A DNA stretch of 64,000 nucleotides from Prevotella sp. (GCA_017617615.1 JAFZVV010000007.1:167098-231097); one strand, 5' to 3'. Numbered from the stretch's first letter, positions 35,205 through 44,740 are shown. Notes: a model not told the origin generated them from the sequence alone. Program-made: numbers and translations.

Positions 35205-35951
35205 TCATTTTTGTCTCACGGGGAAGGTGAAGTACGTGTCGGGGAAAGGCTCGTCACGCAGGGTGAAATGCCACCACTCCGAGTCAAGAGGCTTGAATCC
35301 ATGGCGCATCATGGCATTGCGCAGTGTCATACGATGGGCAAACTGCTCTGCCGTAATGCTGTCGTTGGGTGTATATGTGCCTGTCTCGGGATTCCCGCCG
35401 AAGTCGGGATGACTCTCATGTCCGAACCAGTCGAAGGTGCCCCCCATGTCGAGTTCTTTTTCCGTCGACATATCGAAGAGAGTCAGGTCGACCGTTGAGC
35501 CTCGTGTGTGCCCGCTCTTTTCCATGATATAATCCTGGGCGAAGAGCACGCTCTTATCGAGGTCGGGATAGAAATAACGTTTCATCACCGTATCTTCAAC
35601 CGCTTTCGACCACCGTACGAAATAGTCTACCGCCTTTTGAGGACGATAGGCATCATAGATTTTCAGGCGATAGCCCTGACGTTTCACATCGTCGCTGACC
35701 GCGCGCAGGCTGTCGGCGGCCTGTCGTGTGAGCAACGCTACGGGTTGCTCGTAACCATCGATGCGTTCTCCCACGAAATTATAAGTGCCGAAATACCGGA
35801 TTTCGAGTATGGCATCTGGCACGACATCGGTCAATGTCACAAACTGACTGTTATCGTCAGTATTTATCGCTGTTGCCTGTTCGGTTCTGGTTCTGCATGC
35901 CACCGTGAAGAGCAGTGTCAATGATACGAGGAAGATTGTCTTGTTTTTCAT
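35205..35951 (-). CDS. D-Ala-D-Ala dipeptidase (M15D, VanX/DdpX family), lipoprotein
   Basis: A 248-residue zinc dipeptidase. The lipobox FTVAC places Cys19 as the lipidation site. The M15D pattern S-G-H-T-R-G-S-T-V-D supplies zinc ligands His148 and Asp155, and EWWHFTL near residue 228 supplies the catalytic Glu and third ligand. IYDAYRPQKAVDYF is the conserved preceding segment. Outside vancomycin-resistance operons, members recycle D-Ala-D-Ala from cell-wall turnover; no vanA or vanH is near, so I infer recycling in the periplasm. Its promoter is at 36058-36028. Confidence 0.92.
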   Translation of the reverse strand: MKNKTIFLVSLTLLFTVACRTRTEQATAINTDDNSQFVTLTDVVPDAILEIRYFGTYNFVGERIDGYEQPVALLTRQAADSLRAVSDDVKRQGYRLKIYDAYRPQKAVDYFVRWSKAVEDTVMKRYFYPDLDKSVLFAQDYIMEKSGHTRGSTVDLTLFDMSTEKELDMGGTFDWFGHESHPDFGGNPETGTYTPNDSITAEQFAHRMTLRNAMMRHGFKPLDSEWWHFTLRDEPFPDTYFTFPVRQK

Positions 35952-36027
35952 TATTTTGTCATGTGTTTCTTATCCGCTCAACTCCCAAAAGTCAAAGGGA
36001 TAGGGACAAATGGTTTGCTTTCGGATA

Positions 36028-36058
36028 CAAAAGTAGTCATTTTCCACACATAGACAAA
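36028..36058 (-). promoter_or_regulatory. Promoter of the dipeptidase gene
   Basis: On the minus strand TTTG (36058-36055), 19 bases, TACTTTTG (36035-36028). The predicted transcript start is near 36021, about 70 nt before the ATG at 35951. Confidence 0.7.
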
Positions 36059-36104
36059 ATAAAATGAAAATTATCCCGTCTCCGGCCGATTGAAAAATGA
36101 AAAA

Positions 36105-36155
36105 TAAAGGAAGGAACATAAGCACAATTTTGTTAGTCTTATGCGCCTTCCTTTA
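36105..36155. repeat. Long interrupted inverted repeat (hairpin)
   Basis: TAAAGGAAGG (36105-36114) pairs with CCTTCCTTTA (36146-36155), and inside it CATAAG pairs with CTTATG. The loop is AT-rich. It could be a bidirectional terminator or attenuator, but it has no long T run and it lies upstream of the dipeptidase promoter, after dispersed repeat B as read from asnB. Confidence 0.7.
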
Positions 36156-36189
36156 TTATATAACTCAAACCATTCCTGTACGGAAAAGG

Positions 36190-36311
36190 CTTAAATCTTA
36201 AATCTCAAACATCGTGCAAGCCGCAGGCAGACGAAAGCTTGCTTTCAGTATGCTGAGGCGCCGCCGATGTTCATCATTCAAAGAATGATAAACCTTAAAC
36301 CTAAAACCTCA
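36190..36311 (-). repeat. Dispersed hairpin repeat, copy B
   Basis: Nearly identical over about 100 bp to copy A in opposite orientation (ATCGTGCAAGCCGCAGGCAG ... GAAAGCTTGCTTTC ... GAGGCGCCGCCGATG ... ATCATTCAAAGAATGAT). It begins 4 bp after the asnB stop when read along that gene. No coding content. Confidence 0.88.
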
Positions 36312-36314
36312 AAC

Positions 36315-38027
36315 CTAAATATATGCCTGATTATGCACATCCTTGACGGCACGTCCACTGGGGTCGTTCATGTTCTTGAATGCCTCATCCCACTGCAGGG
36401 CAATGGCAGTGGAACATGCCACAGACGCTTCCTGGTTGACGGTGCGTGCGGCGGAGTCGCTGGGGAATAGCTCGGCAAAGATACTACGGTAGTAGTACTC
36501 CTCCTTGCACAGCGGTGTGTTGATGGGGAAACGCTCGGCGGCATGAAGCATCTGCTCGTCGGTGACCGCCTCGGACGTGATGCGTTTCAGGGTGTCGATC
36601 CATGAGTAACCCACACCGTCGCTGAACTGCTCTTTCTGTCGCCATGCCACTTCCTCCGGAAGCATATGAGCGAAAGCCTCACGCACGATTTTCTTTTCCA
36701 TCGTGTTGCCCGGACACATCTTTGCCTCCGGGTTTTGGCGCATGGCCACATCGAGAAACTCCTTGTCGAGGAACGGCACCCTACCTTCCACGCCCCATGC
36801 CGAAAGGCTCTTGTTGGCACGCAGGCAGTCGTAGAGGTGTAGTTTCGAGAGTTTTCGCACCGTCTCTTCGTGGAAAGCCTGCGCACTCGGTGCCTTGTGG
36901 AAGTAGAGATAGCCGCCGAAAATCTCATCGGCCCCTTCTCCTGAGAGCACCATCTTGATGCCCATCGACTTGATGACCCTTGCCAGCAGATACATTGGCG
37001 TGGATGCCCTGACGGTAGTCACGTCGTAGGTCTCAATGAAATAGATGACATCGCGCAGGGCATCGAGTCCCTCCTGGATGGTGTAGTTGATTTCATGGTG
37101 TACGGTGCCGATATGGTCGGCCACGAGCCGTGCCTTTGCCAAGTCGGGTGCCCCTTTCAGTCCCACGGCAAAAGAATGCAGGCGTGGCCAGTATGCCTTC
37201 GTTTTTGAGTCGTCTTCGATACGCATCTCCGAATATTTCTCGGCGATGGCTGAGATGACCGATGAGTCGAGACCACCCGAGAGCAGCACCCCATACGGCA
37301 CGTCCGACATCAGCTGGCGCTTCACGGCATCTTCGAGCGCATCGCGTAAGGCATCCACGGAAGAAGTGTTGTTTTTCACGGCGGCGTAGTCGAACCAGTC
37401 GCGGCGATAATACCGTTTCATTCCCGGTTCCCTACTCCAGTAATAGTGACCAGGCAAGAAAGGCTCATACTCCTCGCACTGTCCTTCGAGCGCTTTCAGT
37501 TCGGATGCCACATACACCGTCCCATCCGCATCGTGCCCAATGTAGAGTGGTATCACGCCTATGGGGTCGCGGGCGATGAGGAACTCATCACGTTCCTCGT
37601 CGTAGAGCACGAAGGCGAAAATGCCACTCAGATCTTCGAGGAAGTGGATGCCTTTCTCGTGATAGAGTGCCAGGATTACCTCGCAGTCCGACCCCGTCTG
37701 AAACTCGTATTGTCCGGCAAAGCGCCGACGGATTTCCTGGTGATTGTATATCTCCCCATTCACGGCCAGCACCTGCTTGTGGTCGGGCGAGAACAACGGT
37801 TGCCTGCCACTCTCCGGGTCGACGATGCTCAACCGTTCATGGGCGAGGATGGCACTGCCGCCACAATAGATACCACTCCAATCGGGTCCACGGTGACGTA
37901 TTTTCTGACTCATCATCAATGCCTTTTGGCGTAGTTCGCCATGAAGAGGCTCGTGTCCGGCAGAACCGGAGTCCCCTGTACCCTGCCCTTGTTTCGGCAG
38001 GTTCAATAATGCTACTATTCCACACAT
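36315..38027 (-). CDS. asnB: Asparagine synthetase (glutamine-hydrolysing)
   Basis: A 570-residue enzyme that makes asparagine from aspartate, glutamine and ATP. The start at 38027 (MCGIVALLNL) is required because Cys2 is the glutaminase nucleophile; the upstream in-frame extension is repeat-derived sequence. The N-terminal class II amidotransferase domain (~1-210) is followed by a synthetase domain with the pyrophosphate loop LLSGGLDSSVISAI near 245 and LSGEGADEIFGGYLY near 360. Last gene of the minus-strand amidotransferase series; dispersed repeats lie on both sides. Confidence 0.96.
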   Translation of the reverse strand: MCGIVALLNLPKQGQGTGDSGSAGHEPLHGELRQKALMMSQKIRHRGPDWSGIYCGGSAILAHERLSIVDPESGRQPLFSPDHKQVLAVNGEIYNHQEIRRRFAGQYEFQTGSDCEVILALYHEKGIHFLEDLSGIFAFVLYDEERDEFLIARDPIGVIPLYIGHDADGTVYVASELKALEGQCEEYEPFLPGHYYWSREPGMKRYYRRDWFDYAAVKNNTSSVDALRDALEDAVKRQLMSDVPYGVLLSGGLDSSVISAIAEKYSEMRIEDDSKTKAYWPRLHSFAVGLKGAPDLAKARLVADHIGTVHHEINYTIQEGLDALRDVIYFIETYDVTTVRASTPMYLLARVIKSMGIKMVLSGEGADEIFGGYLYFHKAPSAQAFHEETVRKLSKLHLYDCLRANKSLSAWGVEGRVPFLDKEFLDVAMRQNPEAKMCPGNTMEKKIVREAFAHMLPEEVAWRQKEQFSDGVGYSWIDTLKRITSEAVTDEQMLHAAERFPINTPLCKEEYYYRSIFAELFPSDSAARTVNQEASVACSTAIALQWDEAFKNMNDPSGRAVKDVHNQAYI

Positions 38028-38089
38028 ATATTTTATACTTTTTTGGTTTTCTTGAAAGGAAAGGGCATATTTACCGCCACTCAGCCTAA

Positions 38090-38250
38090 ACCTCAAATGT
38101 CGTGCAAGCCGAACCGAGTATGCAGCGAGAGCCATTATACTCACATAAATGGCCGAGTCGCGTTCGAGGTCGACAAAGTCAAGGCAGAAGAAAACATTCT
38201 TATGCTGAGGCGCAGCCGATGTTCATCATTCAAAGAATGAAAAACCTATA
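38090..38250 (-). repeat. Dispersed hairpin repeat, copy C (variant interior)
   Basis: Both ends match copies A and B: ACCTCAAATGTCGTGCAAGC at 38090-38109 and TATGCTGAGGCGCAGCCGAT ... TTCATCATTCAAAGAATGA at 38201-38239. The middle ~90 bp (38112-38200) differ and replace the GAAAGCTTGCTTTC part. Its right edge lies at the stop codon of the truncated carAB gene (38246-38248). Confidence 0.8.
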
Positions 38251-41119
38251 GATACGATAGATACAGGTAATTGGTTTTTGCGGGATATTCCGCAGCCAAT
38301 GTGTCAATCTGGTTGACGATGGGCGTGATGCCCAGTTCCTCTCGCCATTGGCGTACCATTATGCCCGCCTTCTCCATGCTCATCTTGTTCTCCAGTCCGA
38401 TGGCCCGTGCTATCTGGAAATCCGAGAACCCACATGCCTTCGCCTCTATCAAGAGGTTCAGGAACTCCGGTTGTTCAAGGAATTCCAACAGTTCGGTACG
38501 TTCCATGAACTCCACCCATTCTGAGATGAGCGTGAACTCCCTCAGTCTATGGTCAATGTCGATGATGTGCTTCAACTTGCACAGGAACCAATGGTCGATC
38601 ATGGTCAACTGGTGAATCTGTTTCAGACTATATCCTATCCTCATGGCATCGGATAGTACGAAGATACGCATGTCGGTTGGCTCGTGCAGTGAAATGGGGA
38701 CTTGTCCATTCAACTCGCTGCTCTTTTTGTTTTCCACGAAACCGTGCATGCCCTGCCCTATCATCCGCAAGCCCTTCTGCAGGGCCTCCTCAAAGGTGCG
38801 TCCGATGGCCATTACCTCGCCCACGCTCTTCATCGACGAGCCGAGTTGCCGTTTCACCCCCTGGAACTTGGTGAGGTCCCAACGGGGAATCTTTACCACT
38901 ATGTAGTCGAGGGCAGGTTCAAAGAAAGCACTCGTGGTCTTCGTCACCGCGTTTTTCAGTTCGAAGAGCCCGTAGCCCAGTCCGAGTTTTGCGGCAACGA
39001 AAGCCAGCGGATACCCCGTGGCCTTGCTTGCCAGGGCTGAAGAGCGCGACAGTCGTGCATTCACTTCTATCACCCTGTAGTCTTCGGAATTGGGGTCGAG
39101 TGCATATTGTACATTACACTCCCCCACGATGCCGATATGGCGGATAATCTTGATGGCCAGTGCACGTAGTTTGTGATACTCCGCATTGCTGAGCGTCTGG
39201 CTCGGCGCCACGACGATGCTCTCTCCAGTATGTATGCCCAGCGGGTCGAGGTTCTCCATGTTACAGACGGTGATGCAGTTGTCGTAGCGGTCGCGCACCA
39301 CCTCGTACTCTATCTCCTTCCATCCCCTAAGCGATTTCTCCACCAATACCTGTGGTGAGAAAGAGAATGCCTCCTCGGCCTGCGCCAGGAGTTCCTCTTC
39401 GTTGTCGCAGAAGCCAGACCCCAGGCCTCCCAACGCGTATGCCGCACGAAGGATAACGGGAAAGCGCAATCGGGCTGCAGCCTGCCGCACTTCGTCGACC
39501 GTGGAACAAGCCTCGCTCTTGATGGTCTTGACACCTATCTCGTCGAGGCGTCGCACGAAGAGGTCGCGGTCTTCGGTATCGATGATGGCCTGCACGGGGG
39601 TTCCCAGCACTTCGACGCCATATTTCGCGAGCACCCCTTTCTCGTATAGTTCTACGCCACAGTTCAATGCCGTTTGTCCTCCGAAACTGAGCAGGATGCC
39701 GTCGGGCCGTTCTTTCTCAATGACCCGTTCCACGAATTCCGCCTGTACCGGTTGGAAATACACCGTGTCGGCCACTCCCTTTGATGTCTGTACGGTAGCG
39801 ATATTGGGGTTGATGAGCACGGAATGGATGCCTTCTTCCCTCAATGCTTTCAGGGCCTGTGCCCCACTATAGTCGAACTCTCCCGCCTGCCCGATTTTCA
39901 ATGCGCCACTGCCCAGGATAAGCACTTTCTTCAGGCGGTGGTGTTGAGTGTGGATCGTGTTTGGTTTTTCCTGAGGCACTGGCTTTTCCAGTTGTTCTGG
40001 ATTATCTTGCTTTTCGAGCATTTTCACGAACTCATCGAAGAGGAACTCCGTGTCTACTGGTCCCGAGCACGCCTCGGGGTGGAACTGTGCCGACATCCAA
40101 GGCTTCGTTTTGTGGCGTATTCCCTCATTGGAACCATCGTTCATATTCACGAAGAGCGGTTCCCAGTCGCTTGGCAGCGTCGCATCGTCTACCGCATAGC
40201 CATGGTTCTGCGAGGTGACGAAGCACTGCGTGGTGCCTACCCGTTGCACGGGTTGGTTGTGGGAACGATGGCCGTATTTCAACTTGTAGGTGTTGGCACC
40301 GGCGGCACGGGCCAACAGTTGGTTTCCGAGACAGATACCCATACAGGGCTTTGCCTTCTCACTTTTCAGGAACTCCCTGATATGTGCTATTGTCGTCTCG
40401 CAACGCTCCGGGTCACCCGGTCCGTTGGCGAGGAACAATCCGTCGAAACTGAGTGTATTGAAATCATAGTCCCATGGTACGCGCACCACTTCGATGCCCC
40501 GTCGGATGAGGCAGCGGATGATATTCGCCTTGACGCCGCAATCCACCAGCACTACCCTATATCGTTTTTCTCCTATGGGCTGGTAGGTGATGGTATTTTT
40601 GCAACTCACCCGTTCCACCCAGTTCACGCTTCCGTAATCCTCGTGTGTCTCTGTTTCGCCTTTTGGGAAGGTCGTTTTTCCTACCGGCAATATCTCTATC
40701 CTTCCCATCATCACGCCGTGTTCCCTGATCAGCATGGTCAGCCGTCGGGTGTCGACTCCCGTTATTGCCGGGATATCCTCCCGTTTCAGCCATGCTGCCA
40801 GCGATTCCTTCGCGTTCCAGTGTGAATATGTCGCGCTATAGTCGGCCACGACCAGCGCCTTGGCATGAATCCGTTCGCTTTCCATCCACAACGGTAGTCC
40901 CTGACTGTCCATTCCCGTATCCGACACGCCATAGTTTCCGATCAGCGGATAGGTAGTCACCAGAATCTGTCCTGCATAACTCGGGTCGGTGAGGCTCTCG
41001 GGATACCCCGTCATGGCAGTATTGAAGACTACCTCACTCGACACGTTGTGGTCGGCTCCGAACGACCACCCACAGAACTCCGTGCCATCTTCGAGAATCA
41101 GTTTTGCTTTTCTCATCAT
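38246..41119 (-). CDS. Fused CarA and first half of CarB (carbamoyl-phosphate synthetase)
   Basis: A 957-residue fusion from the start at 41119. Residues ~1-375 are CarA, with glutaminase Cys263 in GICLGNQLL and His347 in AQFHPEA. A ~20-residue linker leads to the CarB first half (~398-957): GSGALKIGQAGEFDYSG, the ATP-grasp loop LRAAYALGGLGSGF, GWKEIEYEVVRD, IEVNARLSRSSALASKATGY and GSSMKSVGEVMAIGRTFEEA, then the oligomerisation region. It ends at TNYLYLSYL, where the second synthetase half should begin; that half (ATP-grasp 2 and allosteric domain) is absent from the window. The motifs resemble animal CPS1/CAD, which are also fused. The stop coincides with a repeat edge. It could be a decayed gene or a half-enzyme working as a homodimer. 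Confidence 0.85.
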   Translation of the reverse strand: MMRKAKLILEDGTEFCGWSFGADHNVSSEVVFNTAMTGYPESLTDPSYAGQILVTTYPLIGNYGVSDTGMDSQGLPLWMESERIHAKALVVADYSATYSHWNAKESLAAWLKREDIPAITGVDTRRLTMLIREHGVMMGRIEILPVGKTTFPKGETETHEDYGSVNWVERVSCKNTITYQPIGEKRYRVVLVDCGVKANIIRCLIRRGIEVVRVPWDYDFNTLSFDGLFLANGPGDPERCETTIAHIREFLKSEKAKPCMGICLGNQLLARAAGANTYKLKYGHRSHNQPVQRVGTTQCFVTSQNHGYAVDDATLPSDWEPLFVNMNDGSNEGIRHKTKPWMSAQFHPEACSGPVDTEFLFDEFVKMLEKQDNPEQLEKPVPQEKPNTIHTQHHRLKKVLILGSGALKIGQAGEFDYSGAQALKALREEGIHSVLINPNIATVQTSKGVADTVYFQPVQAEFVERVIEKERPDGILLSFGGQTALNCGVELYEKGVLAKYGVEVLGTPVQAIIDTEDRDLFVRRLDEIGVKTIKSEACSTVDEVRQAAARLRFPVILRAAYALGGLGSGFCDNEEELLAQAEEAFSFSPQVLVEKSLRGWKEIEYEVVRDRYDNCITVCNMENLDPLGIHTGESIVVAPSQTLSNAEYHKLRALAIKIIRHIGIVGECNVQYALDPNSEDYRVIEVNARLSRSSALASKATGYPLAFVAAKLGLGYGLFELKNAVTKTTSAFFEPALDYIVVKIPRWDLTKFQGVKRQLGSSMKSVGEVMAIGRTFEEALQKGLRMIGQGMHGFVENKKSSELNGQVPISLHEPTDMRIFVLSDAMRIGYSLKQIHQLTMIDHWFLCKLKHIIDIDHRLREFTLISEWVEFMERTELLEFLEQPEFLNLLIEAKACGFSDFQIARAIGLENKMSMEKAGIMVRQWREELGITPIVNQIDTLAAEYPAKTNYLYLSYL

Positions 41120-41121
41120 AT

Positions 41122-42912
41122 CTATGCCTCTTTTGTCTTTTTTTCCTCGTTCTCTACAAAGTTTACAAATGCCTGGTTCACCATGCGTATGCCACCAGCA
41201 GTAGGATAATGGCCTGTGAAGTACCAGTCGCCAGGATGCCTTGGACATGCCTCGTGCAATCCCTCAATGCTCTGGAACACCATCTCCACGGGTGTACGCA
41301 TGCCATCAGGGCGCAACATTTCCACGATTTTCCTGCTTATCTCCTCTGCCGTGAAAGGGGCATAGATGGCACGGACATGATTCATCGCCAACGGCCGTGT
41401 CTTGCAAGCGTGGTAGGTTTCGGAAATGAGCCTGCTCATTCCCCTCTCCCTGATTAAGGCGATGGCCGCCCTGAAAGCGCAGAGTTCCCCGAGGCTTGAC
41501 ATGTCGATGCCATAGTAATCGGGGTAACGGATTTGCGGTGAGCTCGACACCATGACGATTTTCCTGGGGTGCAACCGGTCGAGAATCTTGAAGATGCTCT
41601 CCTTCAACGTGGTGCCACGAACGACGGAATCATCGATGATGACCAGATTGTCCTCGTTTGGACGCAGCGAGCCATAGGTGATGTCGTAGACATGGGCGGC
41701 GAGGTCGTTGCGTTCGGTATCCTCGGTGATGAATGTGCGCAACTTGATGTCTTTCCAAACCACTTTCTCAATGCGCACGTCATGGTCCAGTTTTCTGAAA
41801 CTGTCGGTCAGGCCATGGAAAGCCACCTCAGCAGTATTGGGTATATACGAGAATACGGTGTGTGAGATATCACCGTCGACAGCCTGCATGATGGCAGGTG
41901 CCAGTTGCTCTCCCAGCCGTTTCCGCTCCTGATAGATGTCGTAGTCGGAACCACGGCTGAAATAGATGCGCTCGAACGAACAGGCACTGTATTTCCTTTC
42001 CGGTAGTATTTGCTCCAGTTGACTTCTCCCGTTTTTGCTAACGATGAGCGACTGTCCGGGAAGCAGTTCATGGATGTCGTCTGTCTCGAGGTCGAAGGTG
42101 GTCTGGATGACCGGCCGTTCGCTGGCTACTGCCACCACTTCGTCGTCCTGATAGTAGAAGCAAGGTCTAATGCCCCAAGGGTCGCGCATGGCAAACATCT
42201 CCCCCGACCCTGTGAGTCCGCACATCACATATCCGCCATCGAAATGCGACATGGTTGTGCGAAGAACATTTGCCATCTGTATATTGTCGTCGATATATCT
42301 GGTAATGAAGACGTCTTTCAGTCCCTTTAGCCTTGCGTCACCATATAGCCGTTCCACCTCACGGTCGAGACGATGCCCCATCAGTTCGAGCATGATGTAA
42401 GAGTCGCCATAGATTCTCGGTGACTGTCCTTGACGTGTCAGCAACTCAAAGACCTCATCGATATTGGTCATGTTGAAGTTTCCGCACAGACAGAGATTCT
42501 TTGCCCTCCAGTTGTTACGCCTCAGGAAAGGGTGTACATACTGTAATCCCCGTTTGTCGGTAGTGGAATAGCGCAGATGTCCCATATAGAGTTGTCCTGC
42601 AAAAGGATAACAGTTCTCATCAGGATGAGGGCAACTGCCATTGGCCGAGGCGTTTGAAATACGTCTGAAAACTTCTGTTATCGCATCCTTTCCCTCTGCC
42701 CGTTCACGAAACATATACTCCACTCCTGCCGGTGCCTTGAGATTGACGCATGCCGCGCCGGCCCCTTCCTGTCCCCGGTTGTGTTGTTTCTCCATCATCA
42801 GGTAGAGTTTGTCTAACCCATATCTCCAGGTGCCATATTTCTGCTTGTAGTATTCCAGTGGTTTCAGCAGGCGAATCGTCGCCACGCCGCACTCATGCTT
42901 CAGTTGTTCCAT
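41122..42912 (-). CDS. Amidophosphoribosyltransferase-like protein (PurF family)
   Basis: A 596-residue class II amidotransferase fused to a phosphoribosyltransferase domain. The nucleophile is Cys8 after a 7-residue propeptide (MEQLKHE, then CGVATI). The glutaminase domain shows QHNRGQEGAG, GHLRYSTTDKRG and LCGNFNMTN. The PRPP loop is VIIDDSVVRGTTLKES near residue 440. PurF makes phosphoribosylamine for purine synthesis. It is about 90 residues longer than standard PurF, with insertions in the N-domain, so a second, specialised PurF paralogue is possible. It starts 49 bp after pyrG and ends 2 bp before carAB. Confidence 0.85.
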   Translation of the reverse strand: MEQLKHECGVATIRLLKPLEYYKQKYGTWRYGLDKLYLMMEKQHNRGQEGAGAACVNLKAPAGVEYMFRERAEGKDAITEVFRRISNASANGSCPHPDENCYPFAGQLYMGHLRYSTTDKRGLQYVHPFLRRNNWRAKNLCLCGNFNMTNIDEVFELLTRQGQSPRIYGDSYIMLELMGHRLDREVERLYGDARLKGLKDVFITRYIDDNIQMANVLRTTMSHFDGGYVMCGLTGSGEMFAMRDPWGIRPCFYYQDDEVVAVASERPVIQTTFDLETDDIHELLPGQSLIVSKNGRSQLEQILPERKYSACSFERIYFSRGSDYDIYQERKRLGEQLAPAIMQAVDGDISHTVFSYIPNTAEVAFHGLTDSFRKLDHDVRIEKVVWKDIKLRTFITEDTERNDLAAHVYDITYGSLRPNEDNLVIIDDSVVRGTTLKESIFKILDRLHPRKIVMVSSSPQIRYPDYYGIDMSSLGELCAFRAAIALIRERGMSRLISETYHACKTRPLAMNHVRAIYAPFTAEEISRKIVEMLRPDGMRTPVEMVFQSIEGLHEACPRHPGDWYFTGHYPTAGGIRMVNQAFVNFVENEEKKTKEA

Positions 42913-42961
42913 GTTTTTTCCGGGCGAAGCCCGATTGAAATTGAAAATTGAAGATTGAAAA

Positions 42962-44599
42962 TCAGTTATCCATACATGCCTTTACGAACGACAAGAACAA
43001 CGGATGTGGATGCAGTACTGTGGAACTGTATTCGGGGTGGAACTGTGTTCCGATATACCATCGTTTCCCTGGGATTTCCACGATTTCCACGAGGCCAGTG
43101 GCGGGATTTACCCCTGCGCACTTCATGCCATGTGCCTGGAACTCTTCCAGATAGCGGTTGTTGAACTCGTAACGGTGCCGGTGTCTTTCCATGATGAGCG
43201 TCTTCTCGCCATAGGCCTCGTAGGTGCGACTGCCCTTGACGAGTTCACACTCATAAGCACCCAGTCGCATCGTCCCTCCCATCTGCGTGATGTTTTTCTG
43301 TTCCTCCATCATGTCGATGACGGGATGTGTTGTCGATGACCCATTCTGCACGTTGTCGGGCTTGTCTGTCATATCAGCAAATTCCGTGCTGTTGGCATCG
43401 CCGTAGCCCAATACGTTACGGGCGAATTCCACGACCATCATCTGCATGCCGAGGCATATGCCGAAAGCCGGGATATCGTGGGTGCGCGCATATTCCGCAG
43501 CGACGATTTTCCCCTCGATGCCCCGCAGGCCAAATCCCGGACAGATGACGATGCCCGCCATGTCGCGCAGTCGTTCACCGACATTTTCTTTGGTAATCCC
43601 CTCACTATTCACGAAGACGGCCTTCACCTTGCGGTCGTTGTACGTTCCCGCATGGGCGAGGCTCTCTATAATACTCTTGTAGGCGTCTTGCAAATCGTAT
43701 TTCCCTACCAGCGCAATTCGGATTTCCTGTGTTGCTCTTTTCCTGCGTTCCAGGAAGTCGCGCCACGGTCCCAGTCCTGGTGTTGTGCCTGGCTCCATGC
43801 CCAACTTCTTCAGTATGGTCGCGTCGAGGCCCTGTTGCTGCATGTTCACCGGCACCTCATAGATAGAAGGCAGGTCCTGGCTTTGGATTACGGCATCCAC
43901 ATCCACATTGCAGAAGTGTGCCACCTTGGCCCTGATTGCGTCGTCGAGATAATGTTCTGTCCGCAATACCAGCACCTCGGGTTGGATGCCCAGTCCCTGC
44001 AGTTGCTTCACGCTCGTCTGCGTGGGTTTCGTCTTCAGTTCGCCTGCTGCAGCCAGGAAAGGCACATAGGTCAGATGTACGTTGAGTGCCCTCTTGCTTC
44101 CAAGTTCCCATCTCAACTGCCTTATCGCTTCCAGGAACGGCTGACTCTCGATGTCACCGATGGTACCCCCAATCTCCGTAATGACGAAGTCGAGCGGCTG
44201 TTTCGATGCGTTGAGCAGGATACGTCGCTTGATTTCGTCGGTGATATGGGGCACCACCTGAATGGTCTTGCCCAGGTAGTCGCCACGGCGTTCGCGCTCG
44301 ATGACGCTCAGGTAGATGCGTCCCGTTGTCACGCTGTTGTCGCGCGTGGTCTCTATGCCCGTGAACCGTTCATAGTGTCCCAGGTCGAGGTCGGTCTCCA
44401 TTCCGTCGGCCGTCACGTAGCATTCTCCGTGCTCATAGGGGTTCAGCGTCCCAGGGTCGATGTTGATGTACGGGTCGAACTTCTGTATCGTCACGCGATA
44501 GCCTCTCGCCTGCAGTAGTTTTCCCAACGACGCCGAGATGATACCCTTTCCCAACGATGATGCTACACCTCCAGTGATGAAAATGTACTTTGTATCCAT
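42962..44599 (-). CDS. pyrG: CTP synthetase
   Basis: A 545-residue enzyme that converts UTP to CTP with glutamine nitrogen. The N-terminal synthetase domain starts with FITGGVASSLGKGI (ATP loop) and includes EIGGTIGDIESQPFLEA and the UTP-binding TQTSVKQLQ segment. The C-terminal class I glutaminase carries the nucleophile Cys in FGICLGMQMM near 390 and the His-Glu pair in GTQFHPEYSS near 520. All catalytic parts are present and the length is standard. It is the second gene of the minus-strand series after amtB, separated from it by dispersed repeat D. Confidence 0.97.
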   Translation of the reverse strand: MDTKYIFITGGVASSLGKGIISASLGKLLQARGYRVTIQKFDPYINIDPGTLNPYEHGECYVTADGMETDLDLGHYERFTGIETTRDNSVTTGRIYLSVIERERRGDYLGKTIQVVPHITDEIKRRILLNASKQPLDFVITEIGGTIGDIESQPFLEAIRQLRWELGSKRALNVHLTYVPFLAAAGELKTKPTQTSVKQLQGLGIQPEVLVLRTEHYLDDAIRAKVAHFCNVDVDAVIQSQDLPSIYEVPVNMQQQGLDATILKKLGMEPGTTPGLGPWRDFLERRKRATQEIRIALVGKYDLQDAYKSIIESLAHAGTYNDRKVKAVFVNSEGITKENVGERLRDMAGIVICPGFGLRGIEGKIVAAEYARTHDIPAFGICLGMQMMVVEFARNVLGYGDANSTEFADMTDKPDNVQNGSSTTHPVIDMMEEQKNITQMGGTMRLGAYECELVKGSRTYEAYGEKTLIMERHRHRYEFNNRYLEEFQAHGMKCAGVNPATGLVEIVEIPGKRWYIGTQFHPEYSSTVLHPHPLFLSFVKACMDN

Positions 44600-44740
44600 A
44601 CTTTTATGTTGTTTGATGTTTGCATTTTTTCAAGTTTCGTATTCTCTCCTCTCTTCTGAATGGAAGGAGGAACGTATGAACTACGACTCAGCCTCCTATT
44701 TTTCCTTTTGCCTAGTTTTTTCCCAATGATGAGGCAACAG

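Noticed and set aside
38028..38245. Missing second half of CarB between carAB and asnB
   Set aside because: The interval is only 218 bp, filled by repeat C, and no CarB-like motif occurs in any frame.
42913..42961. Terminator hairpin between pyrG and the PurF homologue
   Set aside because: CGGGC-TTCG-CCCG can pair, but on the transcribed strand it is followed by A, not T, so it would not end transcription.
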